Of a stretch of 64,000 nt of DNA, positions 39,101-46,611 are shown one piece after another; the stretch's first letter is position 1; each line of letters begins with the position of its first letter. The position numbers and the translations under genes were made by a program. The stretch covers positions 1 through 64,000 of the forward strand of contig DATNPH010000049.1 of NCBI GenBank assembly GCA_036703315.1, written 5' to 3'. The stretch comes from DATNPH01 sp036703315 (GTDB taxonomy: Bacteria > Cyanobacteriota > Cyanobacteriia > Cyanobacteriales > Coleofasciculaceae). The notes beneath the pieces were generated by a model that was given only the letters and a program-made list of their open reading frames with translations, was not told where the DNA came from and searched no databases.

Positions 39101-39832
39101 GTTGCCACGACTGCCGTCAGCACCGGTGAAGAAGCGCTCACTGCGCTCAAATCAGGGCACTTTGATTGCATTGTGCTCGATTTGGGACTGCCGGACATGA
39201 CAGGTTTTGAATTGATCGAGCAGATTAAGCAGGATATGACGCTCTCGAAGCTGCCAATTATTGTCTATACCGGAAAACAGCTAACCCGGACAGAAGAAAC
39301 CGAACTGAAGCGCATTGCAGATACGATCATTGTCAAAGACGTGCGATCGCCAGAGCGTCTCCTTGACGAAACCGCTTTATTCCTGCACCGAGTGCAGGCG
39401 AATTTACCTCAACCCAAGCGACAGATACTAGAACAACTCCATCAGACAGATTCGTTGCTCACTGGCAAGAAAGTCCTAATCGTTGACGACGATGTCCGTA
39501 ACATCTTTGCCCTGACAAGTATGCTAGAGCAACATCAAATGCAGGTTCTATATGCCGAAAACGGTAGGGATGGTCTGGCTATCTTGCAAAACACATCTGA
39601 CATTGATGTGGTTCTGATGGACGTGATGATGCCAGAAATGGACGGGTATGAAACAATGCGTGAAGTCCGCAAGCTCAGTCAATTTGCCATGCTACCGATG
39701 ATTGCACTCACCGCCAAAGCGATGAAAGGCGATCGCGAAAAGTGCATTGACGCTGGAGCATCGGACTACATCACCAAACCCGTCGATCCGGAGCAATTAC
39801 TGTCTCTTCTGCGCGTCTGGCTCTATCGTTAG
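33152..39832 (+). CDS. Giant HAMP-array hybrid histidine kinase with three receivers
   Basis: 2226 residues from ATG 33152, preceded by GGGTAGGG; a GTG at 33107 would add 15 unlikely residues. Domains: two degenerate HAMP-like units (1-147); twelve tandem 92-residue HAMP-type repeats (148-1251) reading FASEVTRVAREVGTEGKLG and then ANGDLSKKITVDVKGEI; a GAF domain (about 1267-1425); a coiled coil (about 1430-1520); a HisKA domain with H1537 in MSHELRTPLNS; a HATPase domain (about 1585-1765); a low-complexity linker; and three receiver domains (from about 1837, 1959 and 2107), each with a phosphorylatable aspartate. No membrane helix is seen, so it is cytosolic, like fungal group III (Nik1) osmosensing kinases, which carry fewer HAMP repeats. 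It is probably a stress or osmotic sensor; the input is unknown. cheR, cheB and another kinase follow. Confidence 0.93.
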   Translation: MATAQVIDTDELDAKQLLRTLAAVKKGDFSVRMPIDQTGIAGKIADTLNDIIERNEILAAELERISTVVGKEGKITERASLGKAGGSWAASVDSVNTLITDLVQPTAETARVIRAVANGDLSQTIAPEIEGRPLQGEFLATAQVVNTMVDQLSSFASEVTRVAREVGTEGKLGVQAEVRGVAGTWKDLTDNVNLMAGNLTGQVRNIAEVATAIANGDLSKKITVDVKGEILELKNTVNTMVDQLNSFASEVTRVAREVGTEGKLGVQAEVRGVAGTWKDLTDNVNLMAGNLTAQVRNIAEVTTAVANGDLSKKITVDVKGEILELKNTVNIMVDQLNSFASEVTRVAREVGAEGKLGGQAEVRGVAGTWKDLTDSVNFMAGSLTAQVRNIAEVTTAVANGDLSKKITVDVKGEILELKNTINTMVDQLNSFASEVTRVAREVGTEGKLGVQADVRGVAGTWKDLTDSVNSMAGNLTSQVRNIAEVTTAVANGDLSKKITVDVKGEILELKNTMNIMVDQLNSFASEVTRVAREVGAEGKLGGQAEVRGVAGTWKDLTDSVNFMAGSLTAQVRNIAEVTTAVANGDLSKKITVDVKGEIQELKNTINIMVDQLNSFASEVTRVAREVGTEGKLGVQAEVRGVAGTWKDLTDSVNSMAGNLTAQVRNIAEVTTAVANGDLSKKITVDVKGEILELKNTINIMVDQLSSFASEVTRVAREVGTEGKLGVQAEVRGVAGTWKDLTDNVNSMAGNLTGQVRNIAEVATAIANGDLSKKITVQVKGEILELKNTINIMVDQLSSFASEVTRVAREVGSEGKLGVQADVRGVAGTWKDLTDSVNFMAGSLTSQVRNIAAVTTAVANGDLSKKITVDVKGEILELKNTVNVMVDQLNSFASEVTRVAREVGTEGKLGVQAEVKGVAGTWKDLTDSVNFMAGSLTAQVRNIAEVTTAVANGDLSKKITVDVKGEILELKNTINTMVDQLSSFASEVTRVAREVGTEGKLGVQAYVKGVAGTWKDLTDNVNSMAGNLTAQVRNIADVTKAVANGDLSKKITVDVKGEILDLKNTINTMVDQLNSFASEVTRVAREVGTEGKLGGQAHVTGVAGTWKDLTDNVNSMASNLTAQVRGIAKIVTAVANGDLKRKLMLDAKGEIETLADTINEMIDTLATFADQVTTVAREVGIEGKLGGQAKVPGAAGTWRDLTDNVNELAANLTTQMRAIAEVAIAVTKGDLTRSIAVQAEGELAILKDNVNQMIANLRETTQKNTEQDWLKTNLAKFTRMLQGQRDLETVSKLILSELAPLVSAQHGVFYLMDSAEHQAYLKLLSTYAYRERKHLANRFQLGEGLVGQCALEKERILLTEVPDDYIKISSGLGESTPMNAVVLPVLFEGQVTAVIELASFRRFSEIHLSFFDQLTESIAIVLNTIAAGMRTEELLRQSQSLAEELQSQQNELRETNQRLEQQAKSLQASEELLKKQQEELQQTNEELEEKAELLALQNREVERKNREIEQARQAIEEKAEQLALTSKYKSEFLANMSHELRTPLNSLLILAKLLTDNSDRNLTDKQVEYSRTIYSAGTDLLSLINDILDLAKIESGTMSIEVDQMLLSELQSHMDRTFSQVAQDKKLNFSIELASELPRTIHTDAKRLQQVLKNLLSNAFKFTENGQVTLRIEAATQGWNSTLESLNRAGTVIAFSVIDTGIGIPLDKQKVIFEAFQQADGSTSRKYGGTGLGLSISREIARLLGGEITLISRPGQGSTFTLYLPQIYQEIAPVDTPMRRQGDKRMSSISPSLRLPVSTSSSVDSFNPGIRPATPSLPAPSSHPGPLSDDRGDIQPGDLVLLIIEDDINFARILLDMSRQQGFKVLVALRSDVGLAMAREFKPHAITLDIRMPEMDGWMVLDRLKHDPSTRHIPVHILSVEEGRQRGLQQGAIAYLQKPVSGEALTEVLSGIKTFVERRVKNLLVVEDDERQRHSIVELIGNTDVATTAVSTGEEALTALKSGHFDCIVLDLGLPDMTGFELIEQIKQDMTLSKLPIIVYTGKQLTRTEETELKRIADTIIVKDVRSPERLLDETALFLHRVQANLPQPKRQILEQLHQTDSLLTGKKVLIVDDDVRNIFALTSMLEQHQMQVLYAENGRDGLAILQNTSDIDVVLMDVMMPEMDGYETMREVRKLSQFAMLPMIALTAKAMKGDREKCIDAGASDYITKPVDPEQLLSLLRVWLYR
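33593..36904 (+). repeat. Twelve in-frame tandem 276-bp repeats
   Basis: The repeat boundaries fall at ATG codons spaced exactly 276 bases apart: 33593, 33869 and so on to 36629, ending at 36904. Units 1-11 are highly similar at the DNA level and unit 12 is diverged. Units 3 and 5 (GAEGKLGGQ, VNFMAGSLTAQ) and units 4 and 6 (VNSMAGNLT) match pairwise, which shows a two-unit duplication. Units 1 and 7 share another variant block (NLTGQVRNIAEVATAIANGD). Confidence 0.95.
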
Positions 39833-39887
39833 GGGCTTTTTAGGGACGAAGCTTAGATGAAATAATTGATTGTAGAATGCCTTCCAT

Positions 39888-39960
39888 CAAGCCTCTGTGC
39901 CTGAGGCTTGAATTCAAAATCCCAAATTATCAATTCAAGGAATATTTGGGATTTTGAATT
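39888..39960. terminator. Double hairpin after the HAMP kinase
   Basis: CAAGCCTC/GAGGCTTG (8-bp stem, 7-base loop, 39888-39910) is followed at once by a 17-bp perfect inverted repeat (39911-39927 with 39944-39960; AATTCAAAATCCCAAAT) around 16 bases. It starts 55 bases past the kinase stop and may end that transcript. The remainder of the 402-base gap to cheR has no convincing gene. Confidence 0.5.
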
Positions 39961-40234
39961 GGAGTGACAGGCGTGATCCCTCCCTCCTCTACAGAGGATC
40001 GGTATCACAGTCGCGCTTGTGGTAAGCAAACTGATAACGGGAGCATCCTTTATTATCCAAATACATTTTCTTGTGGGGCAAGCGTTTCACCTGCCACAGG
40101 TATAGGATGAGCATGATGCCCGCCCCACAGAGAACATTGTTTCTGCATAAGTTAGAATGCACTCCTTTATAACAATCAACGTTCAATCTGTGGATTAAAC
40201 CTTCGTTTTAAAATACAAATGCTGCGTCCCTACC

Positions 40235-41071
40235 ATGATCTATGTCCAAACTAAACATGAATTGGAGACGATTGAAATTCAACTGCTATTGGAAGGCTTA
40301 TTTCGTTACTACGGGTTTGACTTTCGCAATTATGCACTCGCCTCCCTCAAGCGCCGCATTTGGAACACTGTCCGTGCGGAGCAGTTGAGCAGTGTTTCAG
40401 GACTGCAAGAGAAGGTGCTTCATGACCCTGCCTGTATGGAGCGATTCTTGCTAGGTCTATCGGTGCATGTAACTGCCATGTTCCGTAATCCTAGCTTTTA
40501 TCTCGCCTTCCGTAACCAAGTTGTGCCGCTCCTACGCACCTATCCGTTTATTCGGATTTGGCATGCCGGCTGTTCAACGGGTGAAGAGGTCTACTCGATG
40601 GCAATCCTGCTACAAGAAGAAGGATTATACCATCGTTGCCGTATTTATGCAACTGATATGAACGAGCTGGTATTGAGAAAAGCCAAAGCTGGCATTTTTG
40701 CCTTAGATTTGATGCAAGAGTACACCCAAAACTATCTACAAGCCGGTGGCAAACAGTCTTTTTCTGAGTACTATACAGCTGCCTATGACAATGCTATTTT
40801 TCGCTCGTCGTTAAAGGAAAATATTATATTTTCTCAGCACAATCTAGCAACAGATGGATCTTTTAATGAGTTTAATGTCATATTGTGTCGGAACGTCCTC
40901 ATTTATTTCAACCAATCCCTCCAAGAACGAGTTCACAAATTGCTATACGAAAGCCTTAGTCGATTTGGTGTTTTAGGGTTAGGACGCCAAGAATCGCTCA
41001 GTTTCACCCCCCACGAACAACACTACGAGGTGCTGGATAAGCGTGAGAAGCTTTACCGCAGGATCGGGTAA
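40235..41071 (+). CDS. cheR: CheR-type protein-glutamate methyltransferase
   Basis: 278 residues. A small helical N-domain (about 10-75, with LKRRIWNTVRAEQL) precedes a SAM-dependent methyltransferase domain. The SAM motif is IWHAGCSTGEEVYSMAI, and the ribose-binding acid is in IYATDMNE. The NVILCRNVLIYF strand is the usual CheR active-site signature. It methylates glutamates of chemoreceptors or of other signalling proteins. Its last 29 bases overlap the annotated start of cheB, which indicates translational coupling. The partner receptor could be the methyl-accepting protein at 29594, but in cyanobacteria cheR-cheB pairs next to hybrid kinases also work outside motility. Confidence 0.92.
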   Translation: MIYVQTKHELETIEIQLLLEGLFRYYGFDFRNYALASLKRRIWNTVRAEQLSSVSGLQEKVLHDPACMERFLLGLSVHVTAMFRNPSFYLAFRNQVVPLLRTYPFIRIWHAGCSTGEEVYSMAILLQEEGLYHRCRIYATDMNELVLRKAKAGIFALDLMQEYTQNYLQAGGKQSFSEYYTAAYDNAIFRSSLKENIIFSQHNLATDGSFNEFNVILCRNVLIYFNQSLQERVHKLLYESLSRFGVLGLGRQESLSFTPHEQHYEVLDKREKLYRRIG

Positions 41072-41837
41072 GAGCAAACTAGGCAAAGGACGAGACAGCC
41101 GTCAGGAGGCACGAGGCACGAGGAATGAGGCACGAGAGCCAGAAAAATCGCCCCTCTCACCTCAACGTGAAATCCGCTTAGCCCAACCCTCCTGCTCTCC
41201 TGTTGCCTCTCGCCTCTCACCTTGCCCTGAAATTGTTGTTGTTGGTACATCATTGGGTGGACTGCACGCCCTAGAAGTTTTGCTGGCTGGCTTACCCAAA
41301 AATCTATCAGTTCCTGTGGTAATCGCTCAACATCGTCACAAAGACTCGGACGACTCCCTGTGCGCTTTCTTACAGCATCAGTGTGCTCTACCTTTAAAAG
41401 AGGCAGAAGACAAAGAAATAATATTACCAGGGTGGGTCTACTTAGCTCCGGCTGACTATCATTTATTGGTGGAAGCCGGGTATTCACCGAGAGACGGGCA
41501 GGACAGTCCTTGGGTAAGTGCCCCGACCTTTGCGCTGTCTACTGAGGCTCCGGTATTATATGCACGCCCGTCTATTAATGTTTTATTTGAGTCAGCCGCT
41601 GACGCCTATGGCGAGAAAGTCATTGGCGTAATTTTGACGGGAGCGAGTAATGATGGAAGTCAGGGTCTTGCAAAAATAAAAAGCTATGGTGGCTTGACGA
41701 TTGTTCAAGATCCGACCAGTGCTGCCAGCCCAACCATGCCAGAAGCCGCGATCAACACTGTAGCGGTAGACTGGATTTTGCCATTGTGTGATATAGCCCC
41801 TCTTATTATCAACCTTTGCCATTTGGCGCTGAGGTAA
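41043..41837 (+). CDS. cheB: CheB-type methylesterase catalytic domain, no receiver
   Basis: 264 residues from GTG 41043. The esterase triad is S70 (VVGTSLGG), H97 (IAQHRHKDSD) and D204 (TGASNDGSQG). It removes methyl groups from glutamates methylated by CheR and may deamidate receptors. The N-terminal receiver domain of classical CheB is absent. In its place residues about 14-62 are Arg/Pro/Ser-rich and are encoded by heptamer-repeat DNA. No ATG lies between the GTG and the esterase core, so the true start is uncertain and could be a later non-ATG codon. It overlaps cheR by 29 bases and is 4 bases from the next kinase gene. Confidence 0.88.
   Translation: MRSFTAGSGKSKLGKGRDSRQEARGTRNEAREPEKSPLSPQREIRLAQPSCSPVASRLSPCPEIVVVGTSLGGLHALEVLLAGLPKNLSVPVVIAQHRHKDSDDSLCAFLQHQCALPLKEAEDKEIILPGWVYLAPADYHLLVEAGYSPRDGQDSPWVSAPTFALSTEAPVLYARPSINVLFESAADAYGEKVIGVILTGASNDGSQGLAKIKSYGGLTIVQDPTSAASPTMPEAAINTVAVDWILPLCDIAPLIINLCHLALR
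41101..41222. repeat. Heptamer repeat element inside the cheB N-terminus
   Basis: Tandem GGCACGA heptamers (41104-41138; GGCACGAGGCACGAGG and variants) face complementary CCTCTCG/CCTCTCA heptamers at about 41203-41222. Together they form a hairpin like those between genes elsewhere in the window, but here the element is read through in frame as the low-complexity CheB N-terminus. Confidence 0.6.
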
Positions 41838-41841
41838 CAAT

Positions 41842-43908
41842 ATGCCGCCTGAACCAAAAGTGAATGTCCTTCTAGTAGACGACCATCCAGAAAATATTCT
41901 GGCTTTGGAGGCTATATTAGACCATCTTGATCAGAATCTGGTAAAGGCTCACTCCGGTGCCGAAGCCTTGAGATGTCTCCTAAATCAGGATTTTGCTGTG
42001 ATTCTGCTTGATGTCCAGATGCCAGGAATGGATGGATTTGAGACAGCTACGTTGATCCGAAACCGACCGCGATCGCAGCATACCCCGATTATTTTCCTAA
42101 CAGCCTTCAGCACAAGCGACACGCTCAGGTTCAGAGGTTATTCCCTTGGCGCGGTAGACTACCTGTTCAAGCCAGTTGAGGCAGAAATCTTGACATCAAA
42201 GGTGTCGGTTTTTGTTGACCTGTTCAAGAAGACAGAAGAGGTAAAACGCCAAGCTACACAACTGGCAGCTATCAACGCTGAACTTAAGGAAAGTGAAGAG
42301 CGGTTTCGCTCCTTGAGTGCCTCCTCACCGGTTGGTATCTTTCTGACAAATGTTGAAGGCCTCTGCACCTACACCAACCCACGCTTTCAAGCCATCTGTG
42401 GCTTGAGGTTTGAGGAAAGTTTAGGAAACGGTTGGTTACAGTCGATTCATCCGGACGATCGCGAGTTAGTATTGGCAGATTGGTCAGCCTGGGCACTAGC
42501 TAAGCGTGAATACTCCAACGAGTTTCGCGTTCAAACCCCGCAAGGAATTGTTCGCCACGTTCACATCCGAACCTCCCCGATGCTCTCGGCTCAAGGTGAA
42601 CTGATGGCTCATGTCGGAACACTAGAAGACATCACGCAGCGCAAGCAGGCGGAGGAAGCACGCACTCAGGTTATCCGTGAGCAGGCGGCACGACAAGAGG
42701 CAGAGGCGGCAAACCGGATGAAAGATGAGTTCCTTGCAACACTCTCCCACGAACTCCGCACGCCCCTTAACTCCGTGCTGGGCTGGGCTGGGCTGCTTCG
42801 CACTCGCAAGTTTGATGAAGCGACTATCGCTCGTGCCCTGGAAACCATTGAGCGCAACGCCAAGTCCCAGGCGCAAATGATTGAGGATATCTTGGATGTC
42901 TCACGCATTATTCGAGGCAAGCTGAGTCTAACTCTCCGCCCAATCAAGCTTATCCCTGTGATTGAAGCCGCAATTGATGCGGTACGCCCTTCAGCGGAGG
43001 CTAAAGACATTGAAGTCAATACAGTATTTGACCCAGAATTGGATCGGGTCTTAGGTGATCCAGTCCGCTTGCAGCAAATCGTCTGGAACCTACTGTCCAA
43101 TGCGATCAAGTTCACACCCGAAGCCGGAAAAATTGAGGTGCGGGCTATGGGTAATGGCTCCTACGCCCAACTTCAAGTCAGTGATACGGGCGTTGGGATT
43201 AAAAAAGACTTTCTTCCCCATGTTTTTGATCGCTTCCGTCAGGAGGATAGTACCACGACGCGATCGCACGGCGGCTTGGGATTGGGACTGGCGATCGTTC
43301 GCCATTTAGTAGACCTCCATGGTGGAACTGTCCAGGCAGACAGTGAGGGAGAGGGTCAAGGAGCGACGTTTACCATAAATTTGCTCCAGAACAAGATTGA
43401 AGAACCCAATAACATAGCTCAATCAGAACAAAACTGTCGAGAACAACCCGGATTAGAGCAAACAAGTGAGACTCCCCTCTCAGACACATCAATCGAAACC
43501 TCGAACAATCTCTCCGGCTTGCGGGTACTCCTTGTAGATGACGAACCGGATGTGCGTGAGCTAATCACTACCGTGATTACAGAGTCTGGAGCCAAAGTGA
43601 TAGGGGTAGAATCGACTTTTGAGGCGCTTAAAGTCATTGAACAGTTACAGCCGGATGTATTGATTAGTGATATTGGCATGCCCCAGGAAGACGGCTATAC
43701 GCTGATTTGCCGGGTAAGAGCGCGTGAGGCAGAGCGAGGCGGGTTTATTCCAGCCATTGCGTTGACAGCCTATGTCAGAGAGGAGGATTTTCAACAGGCG
43801 ATCGAATCAGGGTTCCAGATGCATATATCTAAGCCCGTCGATCCAGCCAAATTAGTGATGGCAGTTGCCAACCTTGCCGGACAAACTTTAATGAACAAGA
43901 GGCGGTAA
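41842..43908 (+). CDS. Hybrid histidine kinase, REC-PAS-HK-REC
   Basis: 688 residues. It has an N-terminal receiver (about 5-125, phospho-acceptor in LLDVQMPGMDGF), a coiled segment, a PAS domain with PAC (about 150-275) and HisKA with H303 in LSHELRTPLNSVLGW. A HATPase follows (about 400-515), with GLGLGLAIVRHL as a G-box. A C-terminal receiver (about 555-680) carries SDIGMPQEDGY. No membrane helix is seen. It starts 4 bases after cheB, so cheR-cheB-kinase is an operon. The N-terminal receiver probably gates the kinase in response to another kinase, perhaps the giant HAMP kinase upstream. The following gap 43909-44090 is AT-rich and empty. Confidence 0.93.
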   Translation: MPPEPKVNVLLVDDHPENILALEAILDHLDQNLVKAHSGAEALRCLLNQDFAVILLDVQMPGMDGFETATLIRNRPRSQHTPIIFLTAFSTSDTLRFRGYSLGAVDYLFKPVEAEILTSKVSVFVDLFKKTEEVKRQATQLAAINAELKESEERFRSLSASSPVGIFLTNVEGLCTYTNPRFQAICGLRFEESLGNGWLQSIHPDDRELVLADWSAWALAKREYSNEFRVQTPQGIVRHVHIRTSPMLSAQGELMAHVGTLEDITQRKQAEEARTQVIREQAARQEAEAANRMKDEFLATLSHELRTPLNSVLGWAGLLRTRKFDEATIARALETIERNAKSQAQMIEDILDVSRIIRGKLSLTLRPIKLIPVIEAAIDAVRPSAEAKDIEVNTVFDPELDRVLGDPVRLQQIVWNLLSNAIKFTPEAGKIEVRAMGNGSYAQLQVSDTGVGIKKDFLPHVFDRFRQEDSTTTRSHGGLGLGLAIVRHLVDLHGGTVQADSEGEGQGATFTINLLQNKIEEPNNIAQSEQNCREQPGLEQTSETPLSDTSIETSNNLSGLRVLLVDDEPDVRELITTVITESGAKVIGVESTFEALKVIEQLQPDVLISDIGMPQEDGYTLICRVRAREAERGGFIPAIALTAYVREEDFQQAIESGFQMHISKPVDPAKLVMAVANLAGQTLMNKRR

Positions 43909-44090
43909 AGCTGCTGTACATCTAATTTGCATCATGATGAGTGGACAGAGGTGATAAGCAACTCAAAAGTCAAATCTGCGATAGCTGACTTTTAAATTCG
44001 CTACAGATAAATAGCAGGAGAGACAGAGGCAGTCGTAAAAATGTTTCCGATCCTCCTAAATTTTTAATTTTAAATTTTGAATTTTTTAAG

Positions 44091-44498
44091 ATGTCTTTTG
44101 TCTATAACCGTACTGTTCGCTTTCAAGATACTGATGCCGCTGGTGTTGTCTACTTTGCTAATGTTTTATCAATGTGCCATGAAGCTTACGAAGCATCCCT
44201 AGCCGAGTCAGGTCTCGAATTCAAGTCATTTTTTAGCAATCCGGCGGTAGCTATTCCCGTCGTTCATGCCAGCGTAGATTTTATGCACCCGATGTTTTGC
44301 GGCGACAAATTGCTGGTTCACTTGACACCTCAGCAGCTAGGTGAAAATAAATTTGAGATTGCCTATCAAATTTTGGCAGCGTCGTCATCAAAACAGCAAT
44401 TAGCAAAGGCAATTACTAGGCACGTTTGTATCGATTCAGTTACCAGAACCCGAACTCCATTGCCTGAGGTAATCATTCAATGGCTTGCTGTTGACTAG
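44091..44498 (+). CDS. 1,4-dihydroxy-2-naphthoyl-CoA hydrolase-type thioesterase
   Basis: 135 residues, a hot-dog fold 4HBT thioesterase. The active-site loop FQDTDAAGVVYFAN contains the catalytic aspartate in the pattern of the DHNA-CoA thioesterases that serve phylloquinone synthesis (Synechocystis Slr0204 type). The HASVDFMHPMFCGDKL strand is also typical. Hydrolysis of DHNA-CoA would place it in vitamin K1 synthesis for photosystem I. Another acyl-CoA substrate (YbgC-like) cannot be excluded. It is a single gene, convergent with the membrane protein 7 bases downstream. Confidence 0.85.
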   Translation: MSFVYNRTVRFQDTDAAGVVYFANVLSMCHEAYEASLAESGLEFKSFFSNPAVAIPVVHASVDFMHPMFCGDKLLVHLTPQQLGENKFEIAYQILAASSSKQQLAKAITRHVCIDSVTRTRTPLPEVIIQWLAVD

Positions 44499-44505
44499 CG
44501 GTTTA

Positions 44506-45531
44506 TTATACTGATACTTTAGGTTTCTGGTGATTATTCTCAACAAAATCACAAATAGCCAGAGGGATAAAAGGCACGACCCAACACATATACTGCCTGA
44601 ATGCTACTGAATTAAAATCCAGGAATACAAACATTATAAATAGGGTGCTAGTATACATTCTAATTTTGCGTTGAAAAGCACTTAGATAAATTAAACTCAT
44701 TAAAAATAACATAGGTAATTTAGCTTTGATTCCAACAAAATTAGGCACGAACTGCGTAATCCATGCATCCAGCGAAGGAGCGTTAAAATGTCCTCCTGGA
44801 TTTCTAGTGGCGGAAAAAAGAATAGATTTTATAAACCCTTGAGCATTTAAAACTATAAAGGGAAGCGATATTGCTAGTGGAATGCTCAATATCACACCTA
44901 AAGCAATGAAACTTTTTTTAGCTCTTTGGGTTTCTGCCGCTTGCCAAACCCAAATTAGATAAAGCGGAACTAAAAAAATTGCAATTTGCTTTAATGCTAA
45001 AGAAATACTAAAAAGAAGAAGAGATGTATATTTGTGCTTCCGAAATATTATCAAAGACAAAACTAGAAAGAAAAGAGGTATAAAATCTATATGAGCAATT
45101 AGGGTAACATGCAGTGTCCATCTGTTAAATAACCAAAACAAGGTTGAAAATATAGCAATACCTAACAATCTATAATGATAAAATATATAAAATATTAAAC
45201 TTGCGATTCCCAAGTTAAAAAACAAAAAGATATGACGCCAAAAATAAATCCAATCTGAATAGTCTTTCCAGCCAATTAGTTGTGTAAACCAAGACAGTAA
45301 ATAAAATAGAGGAAAATAGGTAGCATATTTGGAGTTCTGCCTAATAGTTCCAGATGAAATTCTATTGTAGGGGTTTTCTCCTAACAAAAGACGCTTTCCT
45401 TCTACCCAAACATAATATATATCTTCGTCATTTGCCTTAGTATCATAAAACCAGAGCTTTGCATGAATAGCAATAGCGATAGAAATGATTATAACTAAGC
45501 TAATCATTGCTATTTTTTTCTTATCAAACAT
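44506..45531 (-). CDS. Multi-spanning membrane protein, GT-C glycosyltransferase-like
   Basis: 341 residues with eight to ten hydrophobic helices, starting at residues 7-27. The first periplasmic-type loop contains NDEDIYYVWVEGKRLLLGENPYN split by an acidic DED. This resembles the loop of polyprenol-phosphate-dependent GT-C/GT87 mannosyltransferases, where an acidic residue after helix 1 is catalytic. GENPY is a recurrent motif of these proteins. The gene is clearly richer in A and T than its neighbours and lacks HIP1 sites, which suggests acquisition by transfer. The substrate is unknown; it could be a surface-glycan enzyme. Confidence 0.65.
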   Translation of the reverse strand: MFDKKKIAMISLVIIISIAIAIHAKLWFYDTKANDEDIYYVWVEGKRLLLGENPYNRISSGTIRQNSKYATYFPLFYLLSWFTQLIGWKDYSDWIYFWRHIFLFFNLGIASLIFYIFYHYRLLGIAIFSTLFWLFNRWTLHVTLIAHIDFIPLFFLVLSLIIFRKHKYTSLLLFSISLALKQIAIFLVPLYLIWVWQAAETQRAKKSFIALGVILSIPLAISLPFIVLNAQGFIKSILFSATRNPGGHFNAPSLDAWITQFVPNFVGIKAKLPMLFLMSLIYLSAFQRKIRMYTSTLFIMFVFLDFNSVAFRQYMCWVVPFIPLAICDFVENNHQKPKVSV

Positions 45532-45822
45532 AATAAATAACTAAAATTTATATAAGAATTGGGAAAATTGTTCGGTTGGAGCGGTGAATTGATAGTGCGG
45601 CTTTTTAGGACAAATCTCTCCAAATTCTCAGAATTTTTTAAGATATAGAGCTTAGTCTTCAGTAGTAGTCTACCCTAGTAGTTTTGACCAGTTAGCCCAC
45701 TGTATACCGAATGCCTCCAGTGAATAGGTATCACCTGTGATAAAAATCAAAACCCCTCGCTGGTCAGAATTTATCTAGCCGACTACTGCGGAATACTAAT
45801 GATGTAGGAAGAAATATTTTAA

Positions 45823-46611
45823 ATGTGCAGACTACTTGGCTACCTTGGTGCAGCCATTCAATTAGATCACTTGTTGTATAAACCTGAACATTCCCTGATC
45901 GTTCAGAGTTACCAACCTCGTGAGATGACTTCTGGTGTGGTCAATGCTGATGGGTTAGGAATTGGCTGGTATCACACTCAGCGAGATGTTCAGCCTTTTA
46001 CCTATAAAAGTACGTTGCCGATTTGGAATGAGACTAACCTTCCTGAATTAAGCCGCTATATTGAATCGAAGTGTGTATTGGGGTATGTGCGCAGTGCAAC
46101 ACCGGGTCAAGCGCTAGATATGAGCAACTGTCAACCGTTTCGAGACAATAACCTTTTATTGATCCACAACGGCTATATTGACAAGTTTCGGAAGACACTA
46201 TACCGACCCATACGCGATCGCCTCAGTGATCAAGTCTACCAGTCGATCAACGGTACTACTGATTCCGAACACATTTTCGCCCTGCTGAGCAATGAGTTGC
46301 AGGCATCTCCAGATAGCAGTATTGAAAAGGCATTACATGCCACATTGTTAGCGTTGACACAGTTAGCTCAATCGCATCACGTCAGCTTTTCAGCCACCCT
46401 TATTATCAGTGATGGGCATCATCTCGTTGCCAGTCGCTATGCCCTCGGCACCTCTACTCCAACACTCTACTGGCTGAGGGATGACCCAACTTACCCAGAT
46501 GCAGTAATTATTGCTTCTGAACCGCTGTTCACTGGAAACTGGAACAGCTGCCCGAATAGTAGCATTCTCAGTGTGGGAGAAGACCTTGAAGTTCACATCC
46601 ATCAAATCTAG
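45823..46611 (+). CDS. egtC: Ergothioneine biosynthesis amidohydrolase EgtC
   Basis: 262 residues, a class II glutamine-amidotransferase fold. The protein begins MCRLLGYLGA, so Cys2 becomes the N-terminal nucleophile after Met removal, as in EgtC. Further signatures are NADGLGIGWY, RSATPGQALDMSNCQPF and LLIHNGYID. It removes glutamate from gamma-glutamyl-hercynylcysteine sulfoxide in the ergothioneine pathway. The start ATG/ATGTGC is fixed by the N-terminal cysteine. Its 3' end overlaps egtB in another frame, so the two are one operon. Confidence 0.92.
   Translation: MCRLLGYLGAAIQLDHLLYKPEHSLIVQSYQPREMTSGVVNADGLGIGWYHTQRDVQPFTYKSTLPIWNETNLPELSRYIESKCVLGYVRSATPGQALDMSNCQPFRDNNLLLIHNGYIDKFRKTLYRPIRDRLSDQVYQSINGTTDSEHIFALLSNELQASPDSSIEKALHATLLALTQLAQSHHVSFSATLIISDGHHLVASRYALGTSTPTLYWLRDDPTYPDAVIIASEPLFTGNWNSCPNSSILSVGEDLEVHIHQI

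Noticed and set aside
39989..40186. 65-codon minus-strand frame between the giant kinase and cheR
   Set aside because: Odd cysteine-rich composition, no ribosome site and no recognisable motif; most likely chance.
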